A DNA stretch of 64,000 nucleotides from Phascolarctobacterium_A succinatutens_B (GTDB taxonomy: Bacteria > Bacillota > Negativicutes > Acidaminococcales > Acidaminococcaceae), in assembly GCF_958453765.1 (NCBI RefSeq), contig NZ_CAUDZA010000009.1:1-64000 (forward strand). Reading direction: 5' to 3'. A program made the position numbers and the translations under genes. The notes below the pieces were generated by a model. It did not search any database, was not told where the DNA came from, and saw only the letters and a list, made by a program, of their open reading frames with translations. This document shows positions 24,067 to 31,912 of the stretch, one piece after another (positions within the stretch are counted from its first letter, which is position 1; each line of letters opens with the position of its first letter).

Positions 24067-24114
24067 GCAAAAGTACATCGAGTACTTTTGGCTTGCAGGT
24101 GCCTACGGCACCTG
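24064..24114. repeat. Two adjacent hairpin-forming inverted repeats
   Basis: CAAGC(A)AAAGTAC/GTACTTTT(G)GCTTG at 24064-24095, directly followed by CAGGTGCC-TAC-GGCACCTG at 24096-24114. The first touches the -35 element of the B12 operon promoter. Confidence 0.6.
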
Positions 24115-24455
24115 ATAAATCAAAAAGGACTCCGTAATATTAGAACGAAGCCCTTAATATTCAAAGCATTATTATATTGTAATTATATGTCAACCAACTG
24201 ACAACTATATTCTCATTCTGACGTAAATTGCAAAGAAAATTTAAATATGAATATAAAAACTCCGCTCTAAGATAACCTATGAAATTAATATCTTTCAGAT
24301 ATCGGTTAACATTCTTAGAGCGAAGTTATGTTTTTTGCAACATGAAATATTTCTTTTTAGCGAAAATAATTACCCTATCACCCGTAGCACAAGGCTAATT
24401 AACTGTAATGCTTAATCATAATCATCATGAAATATGTTGCCGATATTTAATTCTC
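24115..24455. other. Non-coding gap with one large inverted repeat
   Basis: A+T-rich stretch between the B12 promoter region and the amino acid ABC ATPase gene. The only structure is an imperfect inverted repeat at about 24261-24331 (CGCTCTAAGA...TCTTAGAGCG arms) with T runs beyond the arms on both strands. It could terminate the ATPase transcript or be a remnant of a miniature mobile repeat. I see no gene. Confidence 0.5.
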
Positions 24456-25187
24456 TTATAAAATCTTGGACAGGAAGTTTTTGGTACGCTCCTCTTTCGG
24501 ATTACCAAAAATTTCTTCCGGAGTCCCCTCTTCCAGAATTTTGCCGCCGTCTACGAAGCATACACGGTCGCCAACCTCACGGGCAAAGCCCATTTCGTGA
24601 GTAACAACAGCCATGGTCATGCCTTCGTTAGCCAGCTGTTTCATAACGTCCAGAACCTCGTTAACCATTTCCGGGTCAAGAGCACTGGTAGGCTCGTCAA
24701 ACAGCAAAGCCTTCGGCTTCATGCACAGGGCACGCGCAATAGCAACACGCTGTTGCTGACCACCGCTGAGCTGATCAGGATAATTGTTGGCTTTATCTTC
24801 CATGCCAACCTTTTTCAGGTACATATGCGCAGTCTTTTCTGCTTCATCCTTAGAAACGCCGCGCACCTTCATCGGTGCCAGCATAAGATTCTGCATAACA
24901 GTCATATGCGGGAACAGATTAAAGCGCTGGAATACCATGCCGACTTCCTTACGGATTTCGTTGATATTAGCCTCACCGTTCAGAGGAATACCGTCGATAA
25001 CAATGCTGCCGCCGGTAGGCTCCTCCAAAAAGTTGATGCAGCGCAGCAGAGTACTCTTACCGCTGCCGCTGGGGCCGATAATAACAACAACCTCTTTTTC
25101 CGCAATAGTCAGGTTTACACCCTTGAGTACGTGCAGATCACCAAAGCTTTTCTTCAGATCTTTGATTACAATCATTTCCTTGCTCAT
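24456..25187 (-). CDS. Polar amino acid ABC transporter ATPase
   Basis: A 243-residue ATPase of the GlnQ/HisP group: Walker A GPSGSGKSTLLRCINFLE, Q-loop MVFQRFNLFPHMTVMQN, signature LSGGQQQRVAIARAL, Walker B ALLFDEPTSALDPE and VTHEMGFAREV, all typical of polar amino acid importers. Start overlaps the permease stop by 4 bases. The substrate (glutamine, arginine, cystine or other) cannot be decided from sequence. Distal gene of the importer operon. Confidence 0.9.
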   Translation of the reverse strand: MSKEMIVIKDLKKSFGDLHVLKGVNLTIAEKEVVVIIGPSGSGKSTLLRCINFLEEPTGGSIVIDGIPLNGEANINEIRKEVGMVFQRFNLFPHMTVMQNLMLAPMKVRGVSKDEAEKTAHMYLKKVGMEDKANNYPDQLSGGQQQRVAIARALCMKPKALLFDEPTSALDPEMVNEVLDVMKQLANEGMTMAVVTHEMGFAREVGDRVCFVDGGKILEEGTPEEIFGNPKEERTKNFLSKIL

Positions 25188-25834
25188 TTCGTGTCAAACC
25201 TCCGCTCCAGATAACCGGTAAACCTTGCAACAGCAAAGGTCATAATCAGATAGATAATAGCTACAGCCATCCAGATTTCAAAGGAAGCGTAGGTACGGGC
25301 AATAATCAGCTGGCCGCGACGAGTCAGCTCTTCGAAACCGATAACGGAAACCAGAGAGGAATCCTTCAGCATCGCAATAAATTCATTGCCCAGAGGCGGA
25401 ATGATACGCTTGAAGGCCTGCGGCATGATAATATAGCGCATAGTCTGCGCCCAGGTCATACCGAGGCTGCGGCCTGCTTCCATCTGGCCCTTGTCGATAG
25501 ACTGAATGCCTGCACGGAAGATTTCGGCAACATACGCACCGCTGTTGATGGAGCAGGCGGAAATTGCTGCCACAAACGGATCAACACGGCTGCCGATAAT
25601 ATTAGGCAACGCAAAATACACGAGGAAGATTTGTACCAACAGCGGGGTGCCGCGGATAAAATCGACATAAACATTGGCAAAATAACGCAACGGCTTAATG
25701 CTGCACAAGCGCGCAATACCGATCATGCAGCCAATCAGCAGACCGAAGGTAACGCTCATCGCCGTAATCTCTACGGTAATAGCGGCACCGGCCAGCAAAA
25801 GCGGAAACGAATTTGCCATAAGCTCAAAATTCAT
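25184..25834 (-). CDS. Polar amino acid ABC transporter permease
   Basis: A 216-residue inner-membrane permease of the HisMQ/GlnP family with about five helices. Landmarks: YVDFIRGTPLLVQIFLVYF near residue 65-80 and the ATPase-contact loop EAGRSLGMTWAQTMRYIIMPQAFKRIIPPLGNE (residues about 138-170). Probably acts as a homodimer, since only one permease gene is present. It lies 52 bases downstream of the nearer binding lipoprotein gene and overlaps the ATPase gene by 4 bases. Confidence 0.9.
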   Translation of the reverse strand: MNFELMANSFPLLLAGAAITVEITAMSVTFGLLIGCMIGIARLCSIKPLRYFANVYVDFIRGTPLLVQIFLVYFALPNIIGSRVDPFVAAISACSINSGAYVAEIFRAGIQSIDKGQMEAGRSLGMTWAQTMRYIIMPQAFKRIIPPLGNEFIAMLKDSSLVSVIGFEELTRRGQLIIARTYASFEIWMAVAIIYLIMTFAVARFTGYLERRFDTK

Positions 25835-25886
25835 ATTCTCCCAATCCCTTCTAAATTCTTAGTTGCAGGCTGGAGAGAACCACTGC

Positions 25887-26654
25887 TTATTTTTTCTCTC
25901 CAAACCATTTAGTATAAAGCTTATCATATTCGCCGCTCTTTTTCAATTCAGCTAAAGCTTTATTTAAATCGCCGGCCAACTTGCTGCCTTTTTTAACAGC
26001 AATACCATAAGGCTCAGCTTCCATTCTTTCACCAACAGTTTTAGCAAAGTCCTTGCCTGCTTTGGTCATATAGTATTCAACAACCGGAGCATCACCGATT
26101 ACAGCATCAGCACCGCCGTTTTTCAGCTCCAGAGAAGCCTCGTCCTGAGTATTAAATGCCTTTACTTTAGCACCTTCAACAGTTCTGGATTTATTTTCAC
26201 CGGTAGTACCGATTTGGCAGGCAATAGTTTTACCCTTCAAATCATCGATAGATTTTACATTGCTGTCTTTACGTACCATGATCATCAGACCGGAGGTGTA
26301 ATAGGATTCAGTAAAATCAACAACCTTTTTACGCTCGTCGGTAATGGTCATACCGGCAATAGCAACATCAATATTGTTGGAATTCAGCGCCGGAATCAGA
26401 GCATCAAAGCCCATGCTTACCATTTCAACCTTGTAGCCCATTTGCTTGCCAAGAGCTTCAATCAGTTCAATATCAAAGCCGGTCAAATCCTTGCTGCCTT
26501 CCTTAGGAAATTCAAACGGTGCGAATACAGGCTCAGTGCCGACACGCAAAACCTTAGCGCTGTCAGACGCCTTTTTTTCCTCCCCGCCGCAACCGGTCAG
26601 CAGCATGCTGCAGGCCATAATAGCCATCATTAAAAATACTAATACCTTTTTCAT
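25887..26654 (-). CDS. Amino acid-binding lipoprotein 1
   Basis: A 255-residue solute-binding protein of the family-3 (polar amino acid) class. The N-terminal signal ends in the lipobox LLTGC, so it is a lipoprotein; the host being diderm, it may face the periplasm. Family features: VLRVGTEPVFAPFEF, LTGFDIELIEALGKQMGY, DALIPALNSNNIDVAIAGM, TDERKKVVDFTESYY and CQIGTTGE. It feeds the permease/ATPase downstream. About two thirds of the sequence is shared with the second binding protein just upstream, so the pair looks like a tandem duplication. Confidence 0.9.
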   Translation of the reverse strand: MKKVLVFLMMAIMACSMLLTGCGGEEKKASDSAKVLRVGTEPVFAPFEFPKEGSKDLTGFDIELIEALGKQMGYKVEMVSMGFDALIPALNSNNIDVAIAGMTITDERKKVVDFTESYYTSGLMIMVRKDSNVKSIDDLKGKTIACQIGTTGENKSRTVEGAKVKAFNTQDEASLELKNGGADAVIGDAPVVEYYMTKAGKDFAKTVGERMEAEPYGIAVKKGSKLAGDLNKALAELKKSGEYDKLYTKWFGEKK

Positions 26655-26699
26655 TTGTTGGTCCCCCTCATTTTTTCTTTTCTAATTTTTTAATATCAA

Positions 26700-26738
26700 A
26701 CGGAGCACGTCCGGCAATTAAACCCTGTCGTGCTCCGT
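26700..26738 (-). terminator. Hairpin between the two binding-protein genes
   Basis: ACGGAGCACG / CGTGCTCCGT stem with a 19-base loop; no strong T run follows. Could be a partial terminator or an mRNA-stabilising stem that makes the distal genes less abundant. Confidence 0.45.
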
Positions 26739-26751
26739 AGTGAACAAAATA

Positions 26752-27531
26752 TTATTTCTTTACTTCACCAAACCAGGTTTTGTAAATCTTGTCATATTCA
26801 CCATTTTTCTTCAACTCAGCCAAAGCCTTGTTGATTTCACCCGCAAGCTTATCATTGCCTTTTTTAACAGCCAGACCGTATTGCTCTGCTTCCATGATAT
26901 CGCCAACAGTCTTCATGCTGGTGTTGCCGCCCTGTGCCAGGTAATAACCAACTACAGGACTATCATTGATAATCGCATCAACGCCTTTGTTTTTCAATTC
27001 CATAACAGCTTCATCATTAGTGTTGAAAGCAGTTACTTTAGCGTTAGCAACGTTTCTGGCATTCTTTTCACCGGTAGTACCGATTTGGCAGGCAATACGT
27101 TTGCCTTCCAGATCTTTAACACTCTTAACTTCATTGTTGTCCTTATTTACCATGACAATCAGGCCGGAAGTATAATAAGGCTCAGAGAAGGTAACAGCCT
27201 TTTGACGTTCTTCATTAATGCTCATGCCTGCAGCAACAACATCAATGTTACCGGAGTTCAGTGCCGGAATCAAAGCATCAAAGCCCATGCTGACAATTTC
27301 AACCTTGTAGCCCATTTGCTTGCCGATAGCACGTGCCAGATCCATATCAAAGCCATCATAGCTTTTGCTGCCCTCTTTTTGGAATTCAAAAGGTGCAAAG
27401 GTAGGCTCTGTACCAACGCGCAGTACCTTTTCCGGTTCAGCAGCTTTTTTATCGCCACCGCCGCAGCCGGCAATCATCATAGAAGCAGCAGCCAGAACTG
27501 CCATAACTAAAAACAAAATCTTCTTCATCAT
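26752..27531 (-). CDS. Amino acid-binding lipoprotein 2 (paralogue)
   Basis: A 259-residue family-3 solute-binding lipoprotein with lipobox MIAGC and the same core as its neighbour: VLRVGTEPTFAPFEFQKEG, GFDMDLARAIGKQMGYKVE, DALIPALNSGNIDVVAAGM, FSEPYYTSGL and CQIGTTGE. Differences cluster in the ligand-facing loops (for example TITDERKK versus SINEERQK), suggesting a second substrate for the shared permease. First gene of the operon. Of three in-frame start codons, the ATG after AGGGGAAATTG is used. Confidence 0.9.
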   Translation of the reverse strand: MMKKILFLVMAVLAAASMMIAGCGGGDKKAAEPEKVLRVGTEPTFAPFEFQKEGSKSYDGFDMDLARAIGKQMGYKVEIVSMGFDALIPALNSGNIDVVAAGMSINEERQKAVTFSEPYYTSGLIVMVNKDNNEVKSVKDLEGKRIACQIGTTGEKNARNVANAKVTAFNTNDEAVMELKNKGVDAIINDSPVVGYYLAQGGNTSMKTVGDIMEAEQYGLAVKKGNDKLAGEINKALAELKKNGEYDKIYKTWFGEVKK

Positions 27532-27685
27532 CAATTTCCCCTTTCGATATTGTAAGCCATTTTTGAGATACGTACATTATATACCTAAATACCCGCAAGG
27601 TAAAGTATTTTTATGAAAAAAAACAGTATAAAAATAAAAATTTGCCGCATTTTTTTTCAAAATACAGCAAATTGTAATTTAGGTA

Positions 27686-27907
27686 ACAAAAAACAACTCA
27701 GCTGACCTGGTTTTCGCCCCCACACTCGCCTGCTGGAAGGTTCGCTCCTAAGCATTCCGCTCCCCACTACTACCTCTCTCGCCCATAATTTTTTTGCGGC
27801 AGGACTTACTTCTAAGCTGCACCGTGCTCACAGCAAAATTTTGCTGCTTACGTGGATCGTTTCGCCTGCAACTGGCATCGACTTGCAACCACAGACCTGA
27901 GTTGTCC
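27686..27907 (-). ncRNA. Structured non-coding RNA, family not certain (6S-like?)
   Basis: About 220 bases with its own promoter (TTGCAA-17-TATAAT, 27913-27941) and terminator. The ends pair as a perfect 9-bp stem (ACAACTCAG at the 5' end, CTGAGTTGT at the 3' end), directly followed by TTTTTTGTT. Inside, GTGG/CCAC encloses TGCAA/TTGCA, and a CAGCAAAA/TTTTGCTG hairpin is evident. No good coding frame runs along it. Closed ends, size and isolated transcription suit 6S RNA, but I cannot confirm the central bubble. It lacks the GGAAGGAAGCAG-type core of SRP RNA and the conserved elements of tmRNA and RNase P RNA. Confidence 0.6.
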
Positions 27908-27912
27908 TATCT

Positions 27913-27941
27913 ATTATAATGGGAAAAAATTTTTTTTGCAA
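27913..27941 (-). promoter_or_regulatory. Promoter of the 27686-27907 RNA
   Basis: TTGCAA, 17 bases, TATAAT on the - strand; predicted start at the GG opening the terminal stem. Confidence 0.7.
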
Positions 27942-28030
27942 GTCAATAGCTCTGCATACTTTTATCTTTTGTCAAAAAGTGCTATACTATTGGTACTCAA
28001 TATTGAACGGAAAAAAAGGAAACACGCTTT

Positions 28031-28648
28031 ATGATTGCTATACCACAATGTCTGGACTTTGCGGATGCTCGCCTGACGAAGGATATCTGCGAGTTCTATT
28101 TAAGAATGCTGGAAATTAAAAACAGGGAAATTTATCTGCACAGTCAGCAGGTTGCCAATTATTCTGCCAGCACTGCCGCTAAGCTCGGTCTGCCTGCCAG
28201 CGAGGTTTCGCAGATAAAAACAGCAGCGCTGCTGCATGATATCGGTCAGCTTTCCGTACCCAATATTATTTTAGCTAAGCTGCCGTTTCTTTCTACGCGC
28301 GAACAGTCTATTTATAAACGTCACTGCATCGCAGGCGCCAGCATGCTGGAGAACATTCCCGGCTTTGATACCATCAGCGATATCATCCGCGCGCACCATG
28401 AAAAATGGGACGGCACCGGTTATCCCAAACGCCTGAAGGGACAGAACATCCCTATCGGCGCACGCATAGTCGCCGTAGCCAATTATTATGACCGCAACCT
28501 GAACCCCTGCACCCAGCATTGGCAAAAAACTCACGCCGACGCTATCATCGAGCTGCAGAATAAGGCCGGTCTGGATTTTGAACCGGCAATAGTCAAAGCC
28601 TTTATCGAATCTGTTATTCCGCAATCCTTGCGCACACAATTAAAATAG
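28031..28648 (+). CDS. HD-GYP domain protein, probable cyclic-di-GMP phosphodiesterase
   Basis: A 205-residue protein that is essentially one HD-GYP domain. The metal-binding HD pair is His69-Asp70 (LLHDIGQ) and the second signature HHEKWDGTGYP spans about 122-132, so both halves of the active site are intact. Such proteins hydrolyse cyclic-di-GMP or related dinucleotides. There is no sensor domain or membrane helix, and the protein is near the minimal size. Monocistronic, divergent from the ncRNA and ended by a terminator that includes its stop codon. Confidence 0.85.
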   Translation: MIAIPQCLDFADARLTKDICEFYLRMLEIKNREIYLHSQQVANYSASTAAKLGLPASEVSQIKTAALLHDIGQLSVPNIILAKLPFLSTREQSIYKRHCIAGASMLENIPGFDTISDIIRAHHEKWDGTGYPKRLKGQNIPIGARIVAVANYYDRNLNPCTQHWQKTHADAIIELQNKAGLDFEPAIVKAFIESVIPQSLRTQLK

Positions 28649-28690
28649 CATTGTCAGTCCTGCTAAGACCGACAATGCTATTTCTTTTTC
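28643..28690. terminator. Terminator after the HD-GYP gene
   Basis: AATAGCATTGTC / GACAATGCTATT stem then TTTCTTTTT on +; also terminator-like on -. Confidence 0.8.
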
Positions 28691-28693
28691 CGG

Positions 28694-28730
28694 GCATCCC
28701 AGCTCCTACGAGCCGGGATGCTTTATTTTT
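28694..28730 (+). terminator. Second terminator, + strand
   Basis: GCATCCC / GGGATGC stem followed by TTTATTTTT, between the HD-GYP gene and the convergent nrdG. Confidence 0.65.
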
Positions 28731-28754
28731 ATAAATTTGTAAACGCACTGCTTA

Positions 28755-29294
28755 TCAGATGCTTAAGCCCTCGCCGTCATCCCATTGTACAATGCCGTCT
28801 GCCTTCAGCGATTCCTGCACCAAGATAACGCGTTGGTTTTCGCTGCCGCGAAAGCGCAGATTAGGATTCTTCAGCTCAAGCTTAAATTCTCCGTCCACCA
28901 ATACGTCAATATAGGACAACATTTCCTCAGTGATTTCCCAAGGACCGAGATTACCGGTCAGCATATCCTTTTCGAAATTATAACCGCTGTAGCACCAGAT
29001 ATCCTTCTTTGGGAAGCGCTCTCTTACCTTGCGCAGGAACGGCAGCAGCGCTGCCTGATTAGCAGGCTCAAAGGGTTCACCGCCCAAAAGCGACAGGCCA
29101 CGGATATGTTCGTTCTCCAACAGCTCCAGCAAATGCTCTTGCGTTGTTTCCGTAAAAGGCTGACCGTAATTAAAATTCCAAGACTCCGGGTTAAAGCAGC
29201 CCTTGCAATGATGCGTACAGCCGCTGACAAACAGCGATACACGCAAGCCCGGTCCGTTAGCAATATCCAGATTTTTTATTTCTGCGTAATTCAT
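28755..29294 (-). CDS. nrdG: Anaerobic ribonucleotide reductase activating enzyme
   Basis: A 179-residue radical-SAM activase that generates the glycyl radical on NrdD. The cluster-binding motif is Cys26/Cys30/Cys33 in GCTHHCKGCF. Also seen: NGPGLRVSLFVSGC before it and LSLLGGEPFEPAN after it, as in NrdG. It follows nrdD by 18 bases, so the two are one operon. Usual length about 155-180. Confidence 0.95.
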   Translation of the reverse strand: MNYAEIKNLDIANGPGLRVSLFVSGCTHHCKGCFNPESWNFNYGQPFTETTQEHLLELLENEHIRGLSLLGGEPFEPANQAALLPFLRKVRERFPKKDIWCYSGYNFEKDMLTGNLGPWEITEEMLSYIDVLVDGEFKLELKNPNLRFRGSENQRVILVQESLKADGIVQWDDGEGLSI

Positions 29295-29312
29295 ACGCCC
29301 TCACCTCGCAAA

Positions 29313-31439
29313 TTACAGATGCATTACTCTGGCTTTGATTTCTTTAGTCTTACCTACATTCCAGAAGTTCTCTCCCAGATAGCCGCAGGTACGGCGGATA
29401 ACCGTCATCTTGGAGTGATCCTTGTTGTGGCATGCGGGGCATTCCCACTCATTGTCATCATTAATGGTAATTTCACCGTCAAAGCCGCAAACATGGCAGT
29501 AATCGGATTTGGTATTAAACTCCGCATACTGGATGTTATCATAAATGAATTTGACAACCTCTTCCAATGCTTCGGTGTTGTGACGCATATTAGGAATTTC
29601 TACATAAGAAATCGCACCGCCGGAGGAAATATTCTGGAACTGGCTTTCAAATTTAAATTTGCTGAAAGCATCAATCTTCTCGCGTACATCAACATGATAG
29701 GAGTTAGTATAGTAGCCCTTATCGGTAACATCCTCAATCGTGCCGAAACGTTCCTTGTCGATACGTGCGAAGCGATAGCAAAGGCTTTCTGCCGGTGTAC
29801 CGTACAGACCGAAGCCAAGGCCAGTCTGTGCCTTCCATTTATCGCAGGCACCGCGCAGACGGTTCATAACGCGCAGGGCAAAATCCTCGCCTGCAGGATC
29901 GGTATGGCTTACGCCCTTCATCAGCTTGGTCAGCTCATAAAGGCCGATATAGCCGAGAGAAATGGTAGAATAACCGTTTTCCAGATACTTGTCTATTGTT
30001 TCGCCCTTACCCAGACGGGCAATAGCACCGTACTGCCAATGTACAGGGCTGACATCGCTCTTAATGCCTTTCAGCGCATTGTGACGGCACATGAGCGCTT
30101 CAAAGCACAGCTCCAGACGCTCATCCAGCAGCTTCCAGAACTTCTGCTCATCGCCCTTGGCAACAATGCCAATCTGCGGCAGGTTCAGAGAAACTACGCC
30201 CTGATTGAAGCGACCTTCAAATTTATAGTTACCGTTTTCATCCTTCCAGGGAGACAGGAAGCTGCGGCAGCCCATCGGGGAGAAAACATTGCCTTCATAG
30301 TTTTCACGCATCTTCTTGGCGCTGATGTAGTCGGGATACATACGCTTAGCGCTGCATTTTACTGCCAGACGTGTAATATAATCGTACTTGCCGCCCTTCA
30401 GGCAGTTATGCTCATCCAGAACATAAACCAGTTTCGGGAAAGCCGGGGTTACATAAACGCCCTTGTCATTTTTAATGCCCTGCAGACGCTGACGCAGAAT
30501 TTCTTCCACAATCATAGCGTTTTCCTTCAGATACGGATCATCCTTCTGCAGATTCAAAAACAGGGTAACAAACGGAGATTGACCATTGGTGGTCATCAAT
30601 GTATTAATCTGATACTGAATGGTCTGTACGCCGCCCTTCAGCTCGTAGCGCAGGCGCTCGTTCGTCAGACGCTCCAGAGTTTCGTCATCAATGTTGCCTC
30701 CGGAGGTTTCCTTGATGCTCTTTTTAAACTTTTCATAGCTCTTACGCAGATATTTTCCCAGATGACGGATATCAACAGACTGACCGCCGTACTGGCTGGA
30801 AGCAACAGAGGCAATAATCTGTGTCATAACGGTGCAGGCAACCTGGAAGCTTTTAGGGCTTTCAATCATTTTGCCGTTCATAACCGTGCCGTTATCCAGC
30901 ATATCGCCGATATTAATCAGGCAGCAGTTGAAAATAGGCTGAATAAAATAGTCTGCATCATGAAAATGCAGCACACCTTCTTCATGCGCCTTGGAAATCT
31001 TTGCCGGCAGCATAATACGCTTCGTCAAATCCTTGGAAACTTCACCGGCAATCAGGTCGCGCTGAGTAGCAGCCATCGTTGCATTTTTATTACTGTTTTC
31101 TTCCATAACGTCCTTATTGCTGTTGCGGATTAAGGACAGAATAGAATCGTCGGTAGTGTTGGCCTTACGCACCAGAGCACGTTTATAACGGTAAATAATA
31201 TACTGCTTTGCCAGCTCAAATTTACCTGCATCCATCAGGCTATGCTCTACCATATCCTGAATGTCTTCTACAAGCAGGCGCATACGGTTACGAGATTGTA
31301 CGCTATCCGCAATTTCCTGGATTTTATCCTCCTCAATACGAAATTCCGGTTCTACGGCAGCATTGGCTTTTTGAATAGCAACGACAATCTTTGCGGCATC
31401 AAAATCTACTGTTGTGCCATCGCGCTTAATTACTTTCAT
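29313..31439 (-). CDS. nrdD: Anaerobic ribonucleoside-triphosphate reductase
   Basis: A 708-residue class III ribonucleotide reductase making dNTPs under anoxic conditions. N-terminal ATP-cone (about 1-95, starting VIKRDGTTVDFD), catalytic barrel, C-terminal Zn site with two Cys pairs (CHVCGFDG and CPACHNKD) and the glycyl-radical motif RTCGYLGENFW, with the radical on Gly686. The ATP-cone means allosteric control by ATP/dATP. The gene lies behind a strong promoter and a structured leader of about 190 bases, and nrdG follows. Confidence 0.95.
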   Translation of the reverse strand: MKVIKRDGTTVDFDAAKIVVAIQKANAAVEPEFRIEEDKIQEIADSVQSRNRMRLLVEDIQDMVEHSLMDAGKFELAKQYIIYRYKRALVRKANTTDDSILSLIRNSNKDVMEENSNKNATMAATQRDLIAGEVSKDLTKRIMLPAKISKAHEEGVLHFHDADYFIQPIFNCCLINIGDMLDNGTVMNGKMIESPKSFQVACTVMTQIIASVASSQYGGQSVDIRHLGKYLRKSYEKFKKSIKETSGGNIDDETLERLTNERLRYELKGGVQTIQYQINTLMTTNGQSPFVTLFLNLQKDDPYLKENAMIVEEILRQRLQGIKNDKGVYVTPAFPKLVYVLDEHNCLKGGKYDYITRLAVKCSAKRMYPDYISAKKMRENYEGNVFSPMGCRSFLSPWKDENGNYKFEGRFNQGVVSLNLPQIGIVAKGDEQKFWKLLDERLELCFEALMCRHNALKGIKSDVSPVHWQYGAIARLGKGETIDKYLENGYSTISLGYIGLYELTKLMKGVSHTDPAGEDFALRVMNRLRGACDKWKAQTGLGFGLYGTPAESLCYRFARIDKERFGTIEDVTDKGYYTNSYHVDVREKIDAFSKFKFESQFQNISSGGAISYVEIPNMRHNTEALEEVVKFIYDNIQYAEFNTKSDYCHVCGFDGEITINDDNEWECPACHNKDHSKMTVIRRTCGYLGENFWNVGKTKEIKARVMHL

Positions 31440-31627
31440 AACCTTTCAGCATCCTTTCTTGTAAAAATCAAAGTTATAAATCAATATCTTCGTATAATAA
31501 CTAAGAGCAAAAATCCATAAGTTATTCTTAAAATACACCTATACGTTATTCAAGGCTCTGACCGTAACGGTCAAAGCCTTGTCTTAATCATAAAAAACAG
31601 CTACGGTTCAGCGTAGCATTTTCTGTA
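31440..31627 (-). promoter_or_regulatory. Structured leader of nrdDG
   Basis: From the predicted start, read on the - strand, the first element is GCTACG-CTGAAC-CGTAGC followed by TGTTTTTT (31590-31620), a terminator-like hairpin. An upstream GCTAC could compete for the same GTAGC arm. A second strong hairpin (CAAGGCT...AGCCTTG, 31553-31583) follows. Premature termination control is possible. Confidence 0.5.
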
Positions 31628-31632
31628 GCTTT

Positions 31633-31661
31633 ATTCTACCACAATATGTCGTAGGTGTCAA
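31633..31661 (-). promoter_or_regulatory. Promoter of nrdDG with embedded palindrome
   Basis: TTGACA, 17 bases, TAGAAT on the - strand. The spacer and -10 contain a near-palindrome (31636-31654, CTAC...GTAG with ACA/TGT inside) in the position expected for an NrdR-type operator, though it does not match the NrdR box exactly. Confidence 0.65.
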
Positions 31662-31845
31662 AGATAAATTCATCAATATGTTGATAAAATTCTTTGTAGA
31701 CGATTTTTTCGCCAATTTAGCATTTCGCCTTATTTTTCCTATTTTCAGCTATTTGCTTTACAAAAAAGTCCTGCGAGAGGAAATGTTCCGCAGAAAAACA
31801 GCTCAAAATTATCCCTTCAGCAGCGATTTTTCAAGCTGTTACCTT

Positions 31846-31874
31846 TGTACACGCACTGCAAAATATGGTATAAT
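31846..31874 (+). promoter_or_regulatory. Promoter of the EamA transporter gene
   Basis: TATAAT at 31869-31874 with TTGTAC 17-18 bases upstream. Confidence 0.5.
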
Positions 31875-31912
31875 TATTTTCATCTTATTGTTTTGTTATA
31901 GGGGTGTTGTTT

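Noticed and set aside
27686..27907. SRP (4.5S) RNA, because ACCAGGTCAG occurs
   Set aside because: The GGAAGGAAGCAG-type domain IV loop is absent.
28785..31133. A 782-codon open frame on the + strand opposite nrdG/nrdD
   Set aside because: It mirrors the codon bias of nrdD on the other strand, has no family features or ribosome site, and crosses the nrdG/nrdD boundary.
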